From JBDTVS01 sp040007095 (GTDB lineage: Bacteria > Acidobacteriota > Vicinamibacteria > Vicinamibacterales > CAVVIG01), in assembly GCA_040007095.1 (NCBI GenBank), contig JBDTVS010000058.1, forward strand, positions 1 through 64,000: DNA of 64,000 bases. Reading direction: 5' to 3'. A program made the translations under genes and the position numbers. Numbering within the stretch: position 1 is the first letter of the stretch; each line of letters starts with the position of its first letter. Positions 9,655 through 18,958 of the stretch are shown piece by piece. The notes below the pieces were generated by a model that saw only the letters and a list, made by a program, of their open reading frames with translations, made no database searches and was not told where the DNA came from.

Positions 9655-12600
9655 TCAGAAGACCCAACGCAACCCCACCTGCGCCTGAAACGGATCGCCC
9701 GGTGTGTTGGTCGTCAGGTAGTTCCCCTGACTATCCCTGAGTTGCCCGAAGTTGGCCGGCGGCGGCACGCTGACCACCGTCCCATTCTGAATCGTCGTGC
9801 CCGCGCCGTAGACCATGTTCGCCGATCCAATCAGGACGTTGTCGAAATTGAAGACGTTGAAGAAGTCCACTGACGCGACGATCCGGCCCTTCTGACGGGG
9901 CAGGTCGAAGCTCCGCTCGATTCTCAGGTCCACGTTGTAGAACGCCGCGTTGCGAAACGTGTTTCGCTGGATCACGCTGCCGGCAATCGCCGGGCGATCG
10001 GTCCCGGTCTGTCCATCCCGGTTCAGATCCGACCCTGCCGTGGCATTGAACGGCCGGCCGGAGGCGAACCGCTCGGTGCTGGCGAGCTGAACGTCCCCGG
10101 GCAGGAAGAACACGTTGGTGCTGACGAGTTGATGGCGCATGTCGAGGTTCGACCAGTTGTAGTCGTTTCTCAGATTGGCGGCGCTTTCGTAGACGATGTT
10201 GGCGACGGGACGTTCGGTGTCGCTTTCAGACTCATTCCAACTGAGCGTGTAGAAGGCGCTGAAGATGTACCGCGGCCGCCGCACATTCACGGTCGTCGTC
10301 AGCGCCCGATACAGCGCCTGAGCCGAGGATTCCGTGATCTGGTTGATGCCAAACAGCGGACCAAGCGGTCGCGTGGTCGGATAGATCAGGCGTCCGGTGG
10401 CGTCGGGGACTGGCTCGCCCAGGTTGACGTCGCGCTGTCTCGCGATGTTGGTCGTATTGATGTAGGTGTAATCGACTCCGGTGGTGATGCCCGACGCGAT
10501 TTCACGATCGACTCCCACCTTCCACTGCGTCGCCCGGGGATTCCTGAAGCCGGGATCGATATAGTTCGTGTTCAGGCCAATCCGCGAGACCGGCCCTCCG
10601 AGAAGCTGGTAGTACTGGTCGGGCGTGAAGACCGGAAGACTATTGAGCGGCGCCTGCGACAGATTCACGCCGACCGACTGGAACGCGCTCGCGAGCGCCG
10701 GCGCGTTCGTGGTCGACACGCTGTAGCCGAGCTCGGGGTTGCCGCCGTTGAAGAGAATCGACTGGATATAGGTCGACATCACCGTCGGCGCGTAGTACAT
10801 CCCGCCGCCGGTCCGCACCACCGTCTTGTTGTCCGCCCCCAAGGTCCAGGCGAGACCGACACGCGGCTGAAACTGTCGCAGATCATCGGGAATTTCTGTC
10901 GCGCCAGGCGCGCGGTCCTGTGGCAGTGTCGCAGTCAGGTACCTGGGATTGAACTGCGCGTCGTAGCGAAATCCCGGGCTGATCGTCAGGTTGGGAAGCA
11001 CGCGCCACTCGTCCTGTGCGAAAAGGCTCAGCTCGTTGATTGTCGTCGGCAGTTGCCCGCTCCCGGTGAATTGGGTGTACGACTGGGGCACCCTCGCCAG
11101 GAGGTTGCTCAGGCTGGAAAACGTGTAGACGCCGTTGCCGCCAGGAGCAAACGTCACGTGGCTGGAGATGCGCACGAAATCGACGCCGAACTTGGCCGTA
11201 TGCGCGCCGTTGACGATCGAAAAGTTGTCGGCCAGCTGGTAGCGATTGTCGACGGAGGGAAACTGCCCGTTGCCAAAGCTGATGCCGGTCCCTTGTGGAC
11301 CGTAGGTGGCAATCGTGGCGCCGGCATTCTGCACCGCCACCTGTGGTCCCGTGCCTTCCGCCGCGCGGGGCCGCTCCTCGCGACCAAATCCCACACGAAA
11401 TTCGTTGAGGCGCGTGTTGGAGAGCGCGGACGTCAACTGCACGAGCGCGGTTCCAGCCCAGACATCGACCACCGACTGATTGGAGACCGCGCTGGTCGTG
11501 ACCGACGTGATGCTGGGCCCGGTGCTCAGCCCGTTGCTGCCGGTCACGCTGAGCGCGCGGGTATGGCTGAAGTCGAATCGGCCAAGCAACATGTGACGAC
11601 TCGACAGGTTGTGGTCCACCCGGCCAATCACCGACTGGGCATCGTCGATGGCGTCGACGGACTGTTCGGGCGCAACGGCCAGCAGCGCCTGCGCCGCCGA
11701 CGTGCCGCGGAGACTCTGCTGATCGAGAACCGGATAGGTCACGCGGACGGGCTTGCTCGCCGCCTGAATCAGCGGGGCGATGAAGAAAAACGTGCGGTCC
11801 TGCCTCAGCGGGCCGCCGAACGTGCCGCCATACTGCTGATTGCCGGTGAGCGGCCTGTTGCCAAACACGTCGCGGGCTGACAGATGCTCATTTCGCACCA
11901 GGTAGGACGCCGAATCATGGAACTCGTTGGTGCCCGACTTGGTGGACATGTTGATGACCCCGCCGGTGGTCCTCCCGAACTCGGCCGCGAAAATGTTCCG
12001 CGTGATCTGAAACTCCTCGAGCGCGTCCTGGTTGAATGTGGGCGCGGCGCCACTGCCCCCTCTGATGCTGCCGGTGCCGCAGGCGAACGTGCTGTTGTAG
12101 TCGCCGCCGTCAATGCTGATGTTGGCGAAGATCCCCTTCTGTCCGGCCACCGAGAGACCGCGGCATTCAGGCTCGATCTGGCCGCCTGGCGTGTCCCACA
12201 CCAGCGACTGCAGCCGGCCGCCGTTGGACGGTAGATGCTGTATCTGCAGTGCGGTGAGAATGGACTTCGAGGCCGCCTGTGTCGGCTCGAGCGTCAGCGC
12301 GTCGCCTCTCACCTGGACGGCCTCGTTCCTCGCGCCCACGACCAACTGGAAATTGGCCGAAATGGTGCTGCCGAGGGTCACCAGCACTTCCTGTGACTGC
12401 CCCTCGAAGCCGACCACCGTCGCACCGACTTCGTAGCGCCCGAGCGGCACCTGCGAGACGGCGTAGCGTCCCGCGGTATCGGTCGTCACATCGCGGCGGT
12501 AGTTGGTCTCCGTGTGCCGGACACTGACATTGGCGTTGGGCACCGCGGCGCCAGAGGAATCGAGGACGTGGCCCACGATCTGGCCGCTGTTGGCGCCGGA

Positions 12601-12699
12601 CTGGGCCAGCGCCACACCCCGGGCACAGGCCAGCGACAGGAACAATACGGCCAGGGCCACCGAGCGAACACGCACACCATTCATCAAAGGAGCAACCAT
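9655..12699 (-). CDS. TonB-dependent receptor, Oar-like, with CarbReg domain
   Basis: About 1014 residues from the ATG at 12699. Another ATG lies at 12684, and the frame upstream is not protein-like. A signal peptide (VALAVLFLSLACARGVALAQ) is followed by a carboxypeptidase-regulatory Ig-like domain (GQIVGHVLDSSGAAVPNANV to about residue 120). A plug domain comes next (DGGDYNSTF, then FGRTTGGVINMSTKSGTNEF), then a long beta barrel ending in VGLRWVF with a terminal Phe. This is the common Acidobacteriota Oar/CarbReg receptor architecture, used for outer-membrane uptake of larger substrates. The substrate cannot be told. No partner SusD-like gene lies next to it. Confidence 0.9.
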   Translation of the reverse strand: MVAPLMNGVRVRSVALAVLFLSLACARGVALAQSGANSGQIVGHVLDSSGAAVPNANVSVRHTETNYRRDVTTDTAGRYAVSQVPLGRYEVGATVVGFEGQSQEVLVTLGSTISANFQLVVGARNEAVQVRGDALTLEPTQAASKSILTALQIQHLPSNGGRLQSLVWDTPGGQIEPECRGLSVAGQKGIFANISIDGGDYNSTFACGTGSIRGGSGAAPTFNQDALEEFQITRNIFAAEFGRTTGGVINMSTKSGTNEFHDSASYLVRNEHLSARDVFGNRPLTGNQQYGGTFGGPLRQDRTFFFIAPLIQAASKPVRVTYPVLDQQSLRGTSAAQALLAVAPEQSVDAIDDAQSVIGRVDHNLSSRHMLLGRFDFSHTRALSVTGSNGLSTGPSITSVTTSAVSNQSVVDVWAGTALVQLTSALSNTRLNEFRVGFGREERPRAAEGTGPQVAVQNAGATIATYGPQGTGISFGNGQFPSVDNRYQLADNFSIVNGAHTAKFGVDFVRISSHVTFAPGGNGVYTFSSLSNLLARVPQSYTQFTGSGQLPTTINELSLFAQDEWRVLPNLTISPGFRYDAQFNPRYLTATLPQDRAPGATEIPDDLRQFQPRVGLAWTLGADNKTVVRTGGGMYYAPTVMSTYIQSILFNGGNPELGYSVSTTNAPALASAFQSVGVNLSQAPLNSLPVFTPDQYYQLLGGPVSRIGLNTNYIDPGFRNPRATQWKVGVDREIASGITTGVDYTYINTTNIARQRDVNLGEPVPDATGRLIYPTTRPLGPLFGINQITESSAQALYRALTTTVNVRRPRYIFSAFYTLSWNESESDTERPVANIVYESAANLRNDYNWSNLDMRHQLVSTNVFFLPGDVQLASTERFASGRPFNATAGSDLNRDGQTGTDRPAIAGSVIQRNTFRNAAFYNVDLRIERSFDLPRQKGRIVASVDFFNVFNFDNVLIGSANMVYGAGTTIQNGTVVSVPPPANFGQLRDSQGNYLTTNTPGDPFQAQVGLRWVF

Positions 12700-13090
12700 T
12701 CTTTCGGTCGTCGCCTCTTCCACGGGAACCGCAGCCCGGGACTTGGGCAACGGATCACGGTTTCGATCGGACTTGCGCAATGTCCACAACGCTGTCGCCA
12801 CAAAGCCTTCTCGAAGCTGGAAACGACAGCTTCGTGAGCTTTGTGTGCGGTGTGGTTCGAAATAGTCGTGGCTTACTTGAGAGAAGCACCACTACACGCT
12901 GGTCGAGAACACTGCAGCGTCGCCGCACCTCAAGTTGGACGAAAGCGAAGACCGCTCTATTGTTGATCGTTTCAACAACGACGCGCACCAGCCTGCACAG
13001 CGAGACGTCGGCAGATAATATCTGGACCGAGCGGAACGCCCTGGGGAGAATAGGCATCGGCGCGACACGCCATCACAAGGAGAATTCTCG
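12700..13090. promoter_or_regulatory. divergent intergenic region, TonB receptor / DinB
   Basis: This 391-bp stretch separates two divergent genes and must hold their promoters. One feature stands out: an inverted repeat at 12960-12978, TTGTTGA, five-base spacer, TCAACAA, with perfect 7-bp arms, a plausible operator. No small gene is supported. Confidence 0.35.
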
Positions 13091-13606
13091 ATGTCCATGA
13101 ATATCAGCCAATCGATGCTGCCGGAGTTCGACATGGAGATTGCCAATACCCGCAAGACCCTGGAGCGGGTACCTGAAGGCAATCCCGACTTTCGTCCACA
13201 CCCCAAGTCGATGGCCATGAATCGCCTGGCCGGCCATCTGGTGGAGATTCCGATGTGGGCCTTGATGACGCTCGGGCAGGATGAGCTCGACATGAACCCG
13301 GTCGGCGGATCTCCATATACCGCGTACATCATGGGATCGCGGGAGGCCGCGCTCGAGAAGTTCGACGAGCAGGTCGCGAAGGCGCGCGCCTTGCTCGCGT
13401 CGACGTCGGACGAGGCGATGATGGGGACCTGGACGCTGAAGAATGCGGGTGAGACGATCATGGCGATGCCGAGAGTCGCCGTGATGCGCAGCTTTGTGAT
13501 GAATCACATGGTGCACCACCGCGCGCAGCTCGGTGTGTACTTGCGGATGAACAACGTCGCCGTGCCGTCCATCTACGGACCTTCGGCGGACGAGGGAGGA
13601 ATGTAG
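13091..13606 (+). CDS. DinB-family protein
   Basis: A 171-residue four-helix-bundle protein with a good ribosome binding site (AAGGAGAATTC) before the ATG. The three His ligands of the DinB/YfiT metal site are seen: RLAGHLVEIP near residue 45 and the paired-His helix FVMNHMVHHRAQLGVYLR near 138-155. Family members are metal-dependent, often thiol-transferases or stress proteins of unclear function. The stop codon lies 3 bp from the stop of the convergent ABC transporter gene. Confidence 0.88.
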   Translation: MSMNISQSMLPEFDMEIANTRKTLERVPEGNPDFRPHPKSMAMNRLAGHLVEIPMWALMTLGQDELDMNPVGGSPYTAYIMGSREAALEKFDEQVAKARALLASTSDEAMMGTWTLKNAGETIMAMPRVAVMRSFVMNHMVHHRAQLGVYLRMNNVAVPSIYGPSADEGGM

Positions 13607-13609
13607 TCC

Positions 13610-15409
13610 CTACCTCGCGCCGACGATCGCCGGCTGCGCCGCCCGCGCCGCCGCGACGGCGTCGAGGCCGCGGCGCTCGCCGATTTGCTGACGCCACATT
13701 GCGTAGTACAGCCCTTTCAGATCCACGAGCTCGTCGTGACGCCCGGTCTCGACGATTCGGCCGCGCTCGAGCACGTGGATCCGATCGGCGTGGAGGATCG
13801 TCGAGAGACGATGCGCAATCAGCACGGTCATCGCATCGCCGCCGGTGGCGACCTGGCGGATCGTGTCGACGATGCCCTCTTCGGTCAGCGAGTCGAGCGA
13901 GGAGGTCGCTTCGTCGAACACGAGCAGGTGCGGATGCCGCAGCAAGGCCCGCGCGATCGACAGACGCTGCTTTTCGCCGCCCGACACCTTCACGCCCCCT
14001 TCGCCGATGATCGTGTCGAGGCCGCGATCCGCGCGCTCCAGCAGGTTGTCGCAGGCCGCCTTCCGCAGGACGTCCAGACACTCCGCGTCTGACGCGCCTG
14101 GATTCACGAACAACAGGTTTTCGCGAATGGTCCCGGAAAACAACTGGGTATCCTGGGTGACGAATCCGATCCGCGCGCGCAGGCCATCGAGGTCGATCTC
14201 GTTGCCCGCGATCCCGTTGTAGAGGATGCGCCCGGAGAACGGATGGTAGAGTCCCACCAGCAGCTTCACGAGCGTTGATTTTCCGGCGCCGGACGGCCCG
14301 ACAAACGCCACGGTCTCGCCGCGCCGCAGGCCGAACGAGATGTCGCTCACCGCGGGGAACGACGCCGACTGATGCTGAAAGGTCACCCGCTCGAACTCGA
14401 GGGTCTTCAACTCCTCGAGCGGCACCGGGTGGGCGGGTTTCCGCTCGGACGGGATGGCCAGGATCCCCTCGTACACGTTCAGCGATGCTTCGGTTTCGCG
14501 ATAGACGTTGATGATGTTGCCGAGCTCCTGCAGCGGTCCGAAGATGAAAAACGAATAGATGAACAGCGAGAAGAACTGGCCGACGCTGATCGCCCGCGTG
14601 TAAATCAGATAGAGCATCAGGAACATGATGCTGGTGCGCAGGAGATTCACCGCCGTGCCCTGGATGAAGCTCAGGCTCCTCAGATAGCGGACCTTCTTCA
14701 GCTCCAGCTTCAGGATCTTGCCGGTCGTCCCGTTCAACCGGTCGATTTCCTGCTGCGCCAGGCCGAGACTTTTCACCAGCTCGATGTTGCGCAGCGACTC
14801 GGTCGTCGATCCGGCAAGCGCCGTCGTTTCGGCGACGATGACCTTCTGGATCTGCTTGATGCGGCGGCTGAGCACGGAGCTGATCACGCCGAGAATCGGC
14901 ACGGTCAGGAAGTAGACCGGCGCGATCACCCAGTGCACGCTGAACGCGTAGACCATCACGAAGATGATCCCGACGAGCGTGGTGAACAGGACGTTGATCG
15001 CGGTCGAAATAAGCTTCTCGACGTCGGTGCGCACCTTCTGGAGCTTGCCGAGCGTCTCCCCGCTGCGCTGATCCTCGAACACCGAGTAGGGCAGCTCGAG
15101 CGAATGCCGGATACCGTCCGAGTACAGCTGCGCGCCAAGCCGCTGCGTGATGACGTTGATGTAGTAGTCCTGGAAGTTCTTCGCGACGCGGGAGACGAAG
15201 GCCACGCCGACCGCCGCGCCCAGCAACAGGCTGACGCCCCTGAAGAACTCGGCGGTCGAATACTCCTGGAAGCGGGTGGCGTAGCGGTCGATCACGTAGC
15301 GGAGAATGAGCGGGTCGAGCAGCGAAAAGACCTGATTGACCGCCGCCAACCCCAACGCGAGCGCGACCAGACCCTGATACTTCCGCAGGTAGGTGTACAA
15401 CAGCTTCAT
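13610..15409 (-). CDS. ABC exporter, MsbA/MdlB-type half transporter
   Basis: A 599-residue fused permease-ATPase. Six membrane helices span about 10-300 (starting LLYTYLRKYQGLVALALGLA). The nucleotide-binding domain spans about 345-585, with Walker A GPSGAGKST, signature VSGGEKQRLSIARAL, Walker B LLVFDEATSSLD and the H-loop IAHRLST. It would form a homodimer or pair with another half transporter. Lipid or drug export is typical; the substrate is unknown. It stands alone, convergent with the DinB gene. Confidence 0.92.
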   Translation of the reverse strand: MKLLYTYLRKYQGLVALALGLAAVNQVFSLLDPLILRYVIDRYATRFQEYSTAEFFRGVSLLLGAAVGVAFVSRVAKNFQDYYINVITQRLGAQLYSDGIRHSLELPYSVFEDQRSGETLGKLQKVRTDVEKLISTAINVLFTTLVGIIFVMVYAFSVHWVIAPVYFLTVPILGVISSVLSRRIKQIQKVIVAETTALAGSTTESLRNIELVKSLGLAQQEIDRLNGTTGKILKLELKKVRYLRSLSFIQGTAVNLLRTSIMFLMLYLIYTRAISVGQFFSLFIYSFFIFGPLQELGNIINVYRETEASLNVYEGILAIPSERKPAHPVPLEELKTLEFERVTFQHQSASFPAVSDISFGLRRGETVAFVGPSGAGKSTLVKLLVGLYHPFSGRILYNGIAGNEIDLDGLRARIGFVTQDTQLFSGTIRENLLFVNPGASDAECLDVLRKAACDNLLERADRGLDTIIGEGGVKVSGGEKQRLSIARALLRHPHLLVFDEATSSLDSLTEEGIVDTIRQVATGGDAMTVLIAHRLSTILHADRIHVLERGRIVETGRHDELVDLKGLYYAMWRQQIGERRGLDAVAAARAAQPAIVGAR

Positions 15410-15544
15410 GACTCAGACAATTGTACGCGTGAGGCCCTCGCCCTAGACAATCGCTTTCATTGTGGGCTGGTCGGTTGCCCGCGCGATGGATCCCGCTCTG
15501 GAGTCGTGAGTCGGAGATTCGGTGTCGAGTTTTCGGAGCGCGGC

Positions 15545-15640
15545 ACTCGGATCGCCAGGCGCGAGGAGCGCGCATAGCGGGACTATCTGAGAGAAGCGCA
15601 ACGCAGCGAGGCGGGATGCCCCGCCCGGAAAATGAATTCG
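15545..15640. repeat. GC-rich interspersed repeat, copy 2
   Basis: This repeat matches copy 1 at 93-180: GCCAGGCGCGAGGAGCGCGC, then CGGGACTAT, GCGCAACGCAGCGAGGCGGG and ATGC, followed by CCCGCCCGG. It lies between the starts and ends of flanking minus-strand genes and is not translated in any plausible gene. Confidence 0.6.
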
Positions 15641-15725
15641 CTACTGCGTTTATCGACTTCTGGCTGCGGCTGCGCCGAGATCAAGACATGGCCCGCAGCC
15701 GCTCCACCGGCCATGTCTCGACCCG

Positions 15726-17354
15726 CTACTCGACCACGAAATTCACGAGCACGTGGATGTTCGCCTCGACCGGCACGCCGTCCAGTCGCACCTGCGTGAA
15801 TTGCCAGAGACGAAGAGCCTCGACCGTCGCACTCGCGAAATCCGGATCGGCCGGAGCGAGGACCCGAAAGTCCTTGATGAATCCGTCCGTGCCGATGCGG
15901 CCATCCACCTCCACCTTGCCGGAGGTGCCCGAGGCGACGTGGGCCTGCGGGTACCGCGGCCGGGCATCGGCGATCCTGAGCGGTGGCTTGATACACCCAC
16001 CGGTGGTCACCTGGCTGCACCGGTCGAAGTCCGACTGGGCAACCTGCCGCGCGGCGCGGGGGGCAGTCGGAATCTCCTTGCTCGAGATGGACACCGTCTC
16101 CTGAATGCCACCGATCTGCAGCGCCACATCGCGATCGAGCACCTGGCCGGCGGCGAGCGTCAGCCGACCTTGCGAAGTGTCGAAGCCTGGCAACCGCGCC
16201 CCCAGCTGGTACTCGCCGGCGGGCAGACCGGTCAGCGCGAAATGACCGGCCTCGTCGCTCTGCGCCTCGTATTTCTGTTTCGTCCGGGCACTCGTCAGCA
16301 CCAGTGCAACATTTGGAAGGATGCGGCCGACCGCGTCGATGAGGGAACCGGAGAAGGTGGCAGTGGCCGTCTGCGCGGAAGCCACAAGGCCGGCGAGCGG
16401 CAACGTCAGGCAGACGAGTGCGATGACGATCGCGACGGCGTTGCACCAGGTGATTGGCGTGCGATTGAGACGGGTATTCAACATGGCGCTGACTCTCCTT
16501 TCAAGGCTGGACGGACGAGCCATGGCCGGCGCGGGAAACACCGTGGCTTCGTACCCTTTGAACGCGCGCGCGACCGCCAACAGGTGAGTGGCGTATTCCG
16601 GACCGTTCACGCCGAGGCCGAGCACGGCGTCGTCGCAGGCCTGCTCGCTTTCCTGGCGCAGCCGCCTGACGACGATCCACACGAGCGGGTTGAACCAATA
16701 CACCGCGCGGAGCAGCTCGGCGAGAACCTGCACGAGCCAGTCGCGGCGCAGGACGTGCGCCAGTTCGTGGCCGAGCACGATGCGGACGCGGTCCTCGGGC
16801 CACTCGAAGGCGTCCGGCGGCAGGATGACCTTCGGCGGACGCAGGCCCCACGTCGCCAGCAGCGTGGGATGGCTGCTCCGCAGGAGCAGGACCGGGCGGC
16901 GCAGCCCGTAGTCGCGCGACAGCCGGGCGGTCAGTTCGGTCCAGGCACCGTGCTCGACTCGTGAAGAGCCCGATGCCAGCCACGCCAACCGTGCAAGCCC
17001 GACGAGCAGTAACAGGAGACTGACCGCCGTGCCCGCCATCCACACCATGCCGAGGGCACGGGCGGCGGTCAGAGACCGGGCCGGAGCGGCGCCGGCATTT
17101 GACGCGGGACCCGCCGCCTCGTCTGCCTGCGCCATCCGAATGGGAATGAACAGCGTCAATGGCTCGGCCGATCGACCGAGCCACGCGGAGTCTACCGGCA
17201 CATGCCACGACGGCACGACGAGCTCCAGCAGCGGCGTCGCCGCCGCGCACGCGATTGTCACCGCCAGCACCCAATGCCGGACGGCCGCCGATCTCCGGCG
17301 CAGCAGCGCGGTGGCTGCCAGGCCCAACGAGACGATGAGCGACACCTTCATCAT
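15726..17354 (-). CDS. M56 (BlaR1-type) peptidase fused to CarbReg and TonB C-terminal domains
   Basis: A 542-residue membrane protein. The N-terminal part (about 1-290) is a BlaR1/MecR1-like M56 metallopeptidase with membrane helices, the zinc motif HELAH and the family sequence RAVYWFNPLVWIVVRRLRQE followed by EQACDDAVL. A membrane helix follows (CNAVAIVIALVCLTLPLAGL, about 305-330). A CarbReg Ig-like domain comes next (about 335-415), then a TonB C-terminal domain (about 445-542; GKVEVDGRIGTDGFIKDFRV and ALRLWQFTQVRLDGVPV). The ATG overlaps the blaI stop by 4 bp. There is no penicillin-sensor domain. It probably cleaves BlaI in response to an envelope signal. The TonB-like end may contact the outer membrane. 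Confidence 0.88.
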   Translation of the reverse strand: MMKVSLIVSLGLAATALLRRRSAAVRHWVLAVTIACAAATPLLELVVPSWHVPVDSAWLGRSAEPLTLFIPIRMAQADEAAGPASNAGAAPARSLTAARALGMVWMAGTAVSLLLLLVGLARLAWLASGSSRVEHGAWTELTARLSRDYGLRRPVLLLRSSHPTLLATWGLRPPKVILPPDAFEWPEDRVRIVLGHELAHVLRRDWLVQVLAELLRAVYWFNPLVWIVVRRLRQESEQACDDAVLGLGVNGPEYATHLLAVARAFKGYEATVFPAPAMARPSSLERRVSAMLNTRLNRTPITWCNAVAIVIALVCLTLPLAGLVASAQTATATFSGSLIDAVGRILPNVALVLTSARTKQKYEAQSDEAGHFALTGLPAGEYQLGARLPGFDTSQGRLTLAAGQVLDRDVALQIGGIQETVSISSKEIPTAPRAARQVAQSDFDRCSQVTTGGCIKPPLRIADARPRYPQAHVASGTSGKVEVDGRIGTDGFIKDFRVLAPADPDFASATVEALRLWQFTQVRLDGVPVEANIHVLVNFVVE

Positions 17355-17782
17355 CGAACGCCATCCTTTCTGGCTTTTGCGACCAGGTCAGCGATCCGTT
17401 TCAGGTCCTCGTTGGAGAGGCGCCTGGCTTCCCCGCCGAGGACGGCGGCCACGACCTGCTCCGCGGATCCATCGAAAAACGTGTCCACGAGATGGCGCAA
17501 AGCGGACTTCCGTGCCGCGGCGCGGGGGACGGCAGGCGCGTAGACGTAGCGCACGCCGTCCTCTTCGTGACGCACGTGTCCCTTTTCTTCGAGCACTCGC
17601 AGCTGGGTTCGCACCGTCGAGTAGTTGGGCGTGCCGGACAGGTCGTCCATGACCTCGCTGGCGGTGGCGCGACCGCGGCGATAGAGAATGTCCACGATCT
17701 GACGCTCCCGCCGCGACAGCGCCGGATGGGTCGAGACGCGGGTCGAGGGGTTGGATGCCGAGGGGTTGGATGTTCTGGCCAT
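17351..17782 (-). CDS. BlaI/MecI/CopY-family repressor
   Basis: A 143-residue winged-helix repressor: LSRRERQIVDILYRRGRATA, then EVMDDLSGTPNYSTVRTQLR and LEEKGHVRHEEDGVRYVYAP are the canonical BlaI DNA-binding region. The C-terminal dimerisation part follows. The ATG at 17782 is the only usable start, and it lies 1 bp from a 36-bp perfect palindrome that is surely its own operator. No Shine-Dalgarno sequence can fit, so the mRNA may be leaderless. The gene overlaps the downstream M56 gene by 4 bp. BlaI dimers are known to repress their own operon until the paired M56 peptidase triggers cleavage. Confidence 0.92.
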   Translation of the reverse strand: MARTSNPSASNPSTRVSTHPALSRRERQIVDILYRRGRATASEVMDDLSGTPNYSTVRTQLRVLEEKGHVRHEEDGVRYVYAPAVPRAAARKSALRHLVDTFFDGSAEQVVAAVLGGEARRLSNEDLKRIADLVAKARKDGVR

Positions 17783-17783
17783 G

Positions 17784-17819
17784 TGTTATTTTCGTAGCAT
17801 ATATGCTACGAAAATAACA
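17784..17819. promoter_or_regulatory. BlaI operator, 36-bp perfect palindrome
   Basis: The left arm TGTTATTTTCGTAGCAT and the right arm ATGCTACGAAAATAACA are exact reverse complements around a central AT. The core TAGCATATATGCTA fits BlaI-type dyads. It starts one base upstream of the blaI start codon, so bound repressor would cover the transcription start region of blaI and the M56 gene. Confidence 0.9.
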
Positions 17820-17859
17820 TGTCAAGCGCGGACGACGGCGGGGCGCGGGCAGATTCGAT

Positions 17860-18759
17860 TCAATGCGCGGTCGTGGAGACCGGCGTCACGCTGACCCCGA
17901 CGTGCAGCGTGTGGTCCTGCCCGCCGAGCACCACACCCCGCAGCGGGCTCACGTCCGCGTAGTCGCGTCCCCACGCCAGGACCACGTGGCGCAGCGCCGG
18001 CAGCAGACCGTTGGTCGGATCCAGATCCACCCAGCCCTGCCGGGAGCACCACACCGCGAGCCAGGCGTGCGACGCGTCGGCGCCGACCAGACGGGGCTGA
18101 CCGGGCGGCGGATCGGTCAGCAGATACCCACTCACATAGCGGGCCGCCAACCCCAGCGCGCGCATGCTGGCAATCTGCAGATGCGCGAAATCCTGACAGA
18201 CGCCATGCCGGTCCTCGAGCACGCGGCTCACGGGCGTGGCGATCGACGTCGCTCGCGCATCGAAAATGAATTCACGGTGAATGCGATGCATCAGGTCTAC
18301 CGCGCCGGCCAGGAACGGACGTCCCGGCTTGAACGACTTGGCGGCATACGCAGCCAGTTGCGGATCCGGGGTCGCGTACGGCGACGGATAGCTGAACTGG
18401 ACGGCCTCCTGATACGCAGCGCTCCTCTTATAGAGCAGCGCGTCCCGTACGACCTCCCAGGCCTCGCTCGCGTCCGGATCGACCTTCGTCTCCGGCGGCC
18501 GCACCTCGACCAGGCTGCGGCTGACCGCGCGCATCCCTTCGTACGGCGTGAGGATGGTGAACTGATCCACCGTGTTCCCGAAGTAGTCGGTGCGCCGGTT
18601 CCGATTCGACGGGGCGGGCTCGACGATCAGATCGTGCGTGTGCAGGCGCTGGCGGGGCAATTCGCGCGGCGTGAGATACGCCACGTGCTGCGAGGTCGAC
18701 GCACGGCCGGCGTGACGGTACCGCGTCTCGTGTTCGATCCGATAGAGCGCCGTGGTCAT
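17860..18759 (-). CDS. transglutaminase-like protein (bacterial Transglut_N + core)
   Basis: A 299-residue predicted cytosolic cysteine transglutaminase/peptidase. The N-terminal beta domain (about 1-85; YRIEHETRYRHAGRA) is typical of bacterial transglutaminase-like proteins. The core has Cys in RHGVCQDFAHLQIASMRALG, His in ADASHAWLAVW and Asp in VDLDPTNG, so the triad is complete. The conserved end has AWGRDYADVSPLRGVVLGG. It is the third gene of a minus-strand cluster with a circularly permuted ATP-grasp/alpha-E protein and a DUF2126 transglutaminase. Such clusters are known from comparative genomics and are thought to make and remove peptide tags. The actual substrate is unknown. Confidence 0.9.
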   Translation of the reverse strand: MTTALYRIEHETRYRHAGRASTSQHVAYLTPRELPRQRLHTHDLIVEPAPSNRNRRTDYFGNTVDQFTILTPYEGMRAVSRSLVEVRPPETKVDPDASEAWEVVRDALLYKRSAAYQEAVQFSYPSPYATPDPQLAAYAAKSFKPGRPFLAGAVDLMHRIHREFIFDARATSIATPVSRVLEDRHGVCQDFAHLQIASMRALGLAARYVSGYLLTDPPPGQPRLVGADASHAWLAVWCSRQGWVDLDPTNGLLPALRHVVLAWGRDYADVSPLRGVVLGGQDHTLHVGVSVTPVSTTAH

Positions 18760-18865
18760 CTAAGTACTCCCGGCAGCTTCGGCGATCCCGGCGGGCAGCG
18801 GCCAGCAGCCCGTGCTGAAAGTGCAGCGTCGCACCAAGGCGGACGAGTCGGGCGAGTCGGACGAG

Positions 18866-18958
18866 GCGCCCGGATCGCCAGGCGCGACACGCGAGAATAC
18901 CGGGGATCTACGGGCCCTTACCGCGGGCTGCCAGGCAGTGGGATCGATCACGGCTGGC
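18866..18958. repeat. GC-rich interspersed repeat, partial copy
   Basis: This sits in the 199-bp gap between the transglutaminase and ATP-grasp genes. GAGGCGCCCGGATCGCCAGG then CGCGACACGCG resembles the start of copy 2 (CTCGGATCGCCAGGCGCGAG), and the following ACCGCGGGCTGCCAGG resembles a stretch at about 1873-1890 inside the SagB gene. Confidence 0.4.

Noticed and set aside
10129..11880. Open frame of 583 residues on the plus strand inside the Oar-like receptor gene
   Set aside because: It is a high-GC shadow of the receptor with an Arg/Val/Gly-rich composition and no domains.
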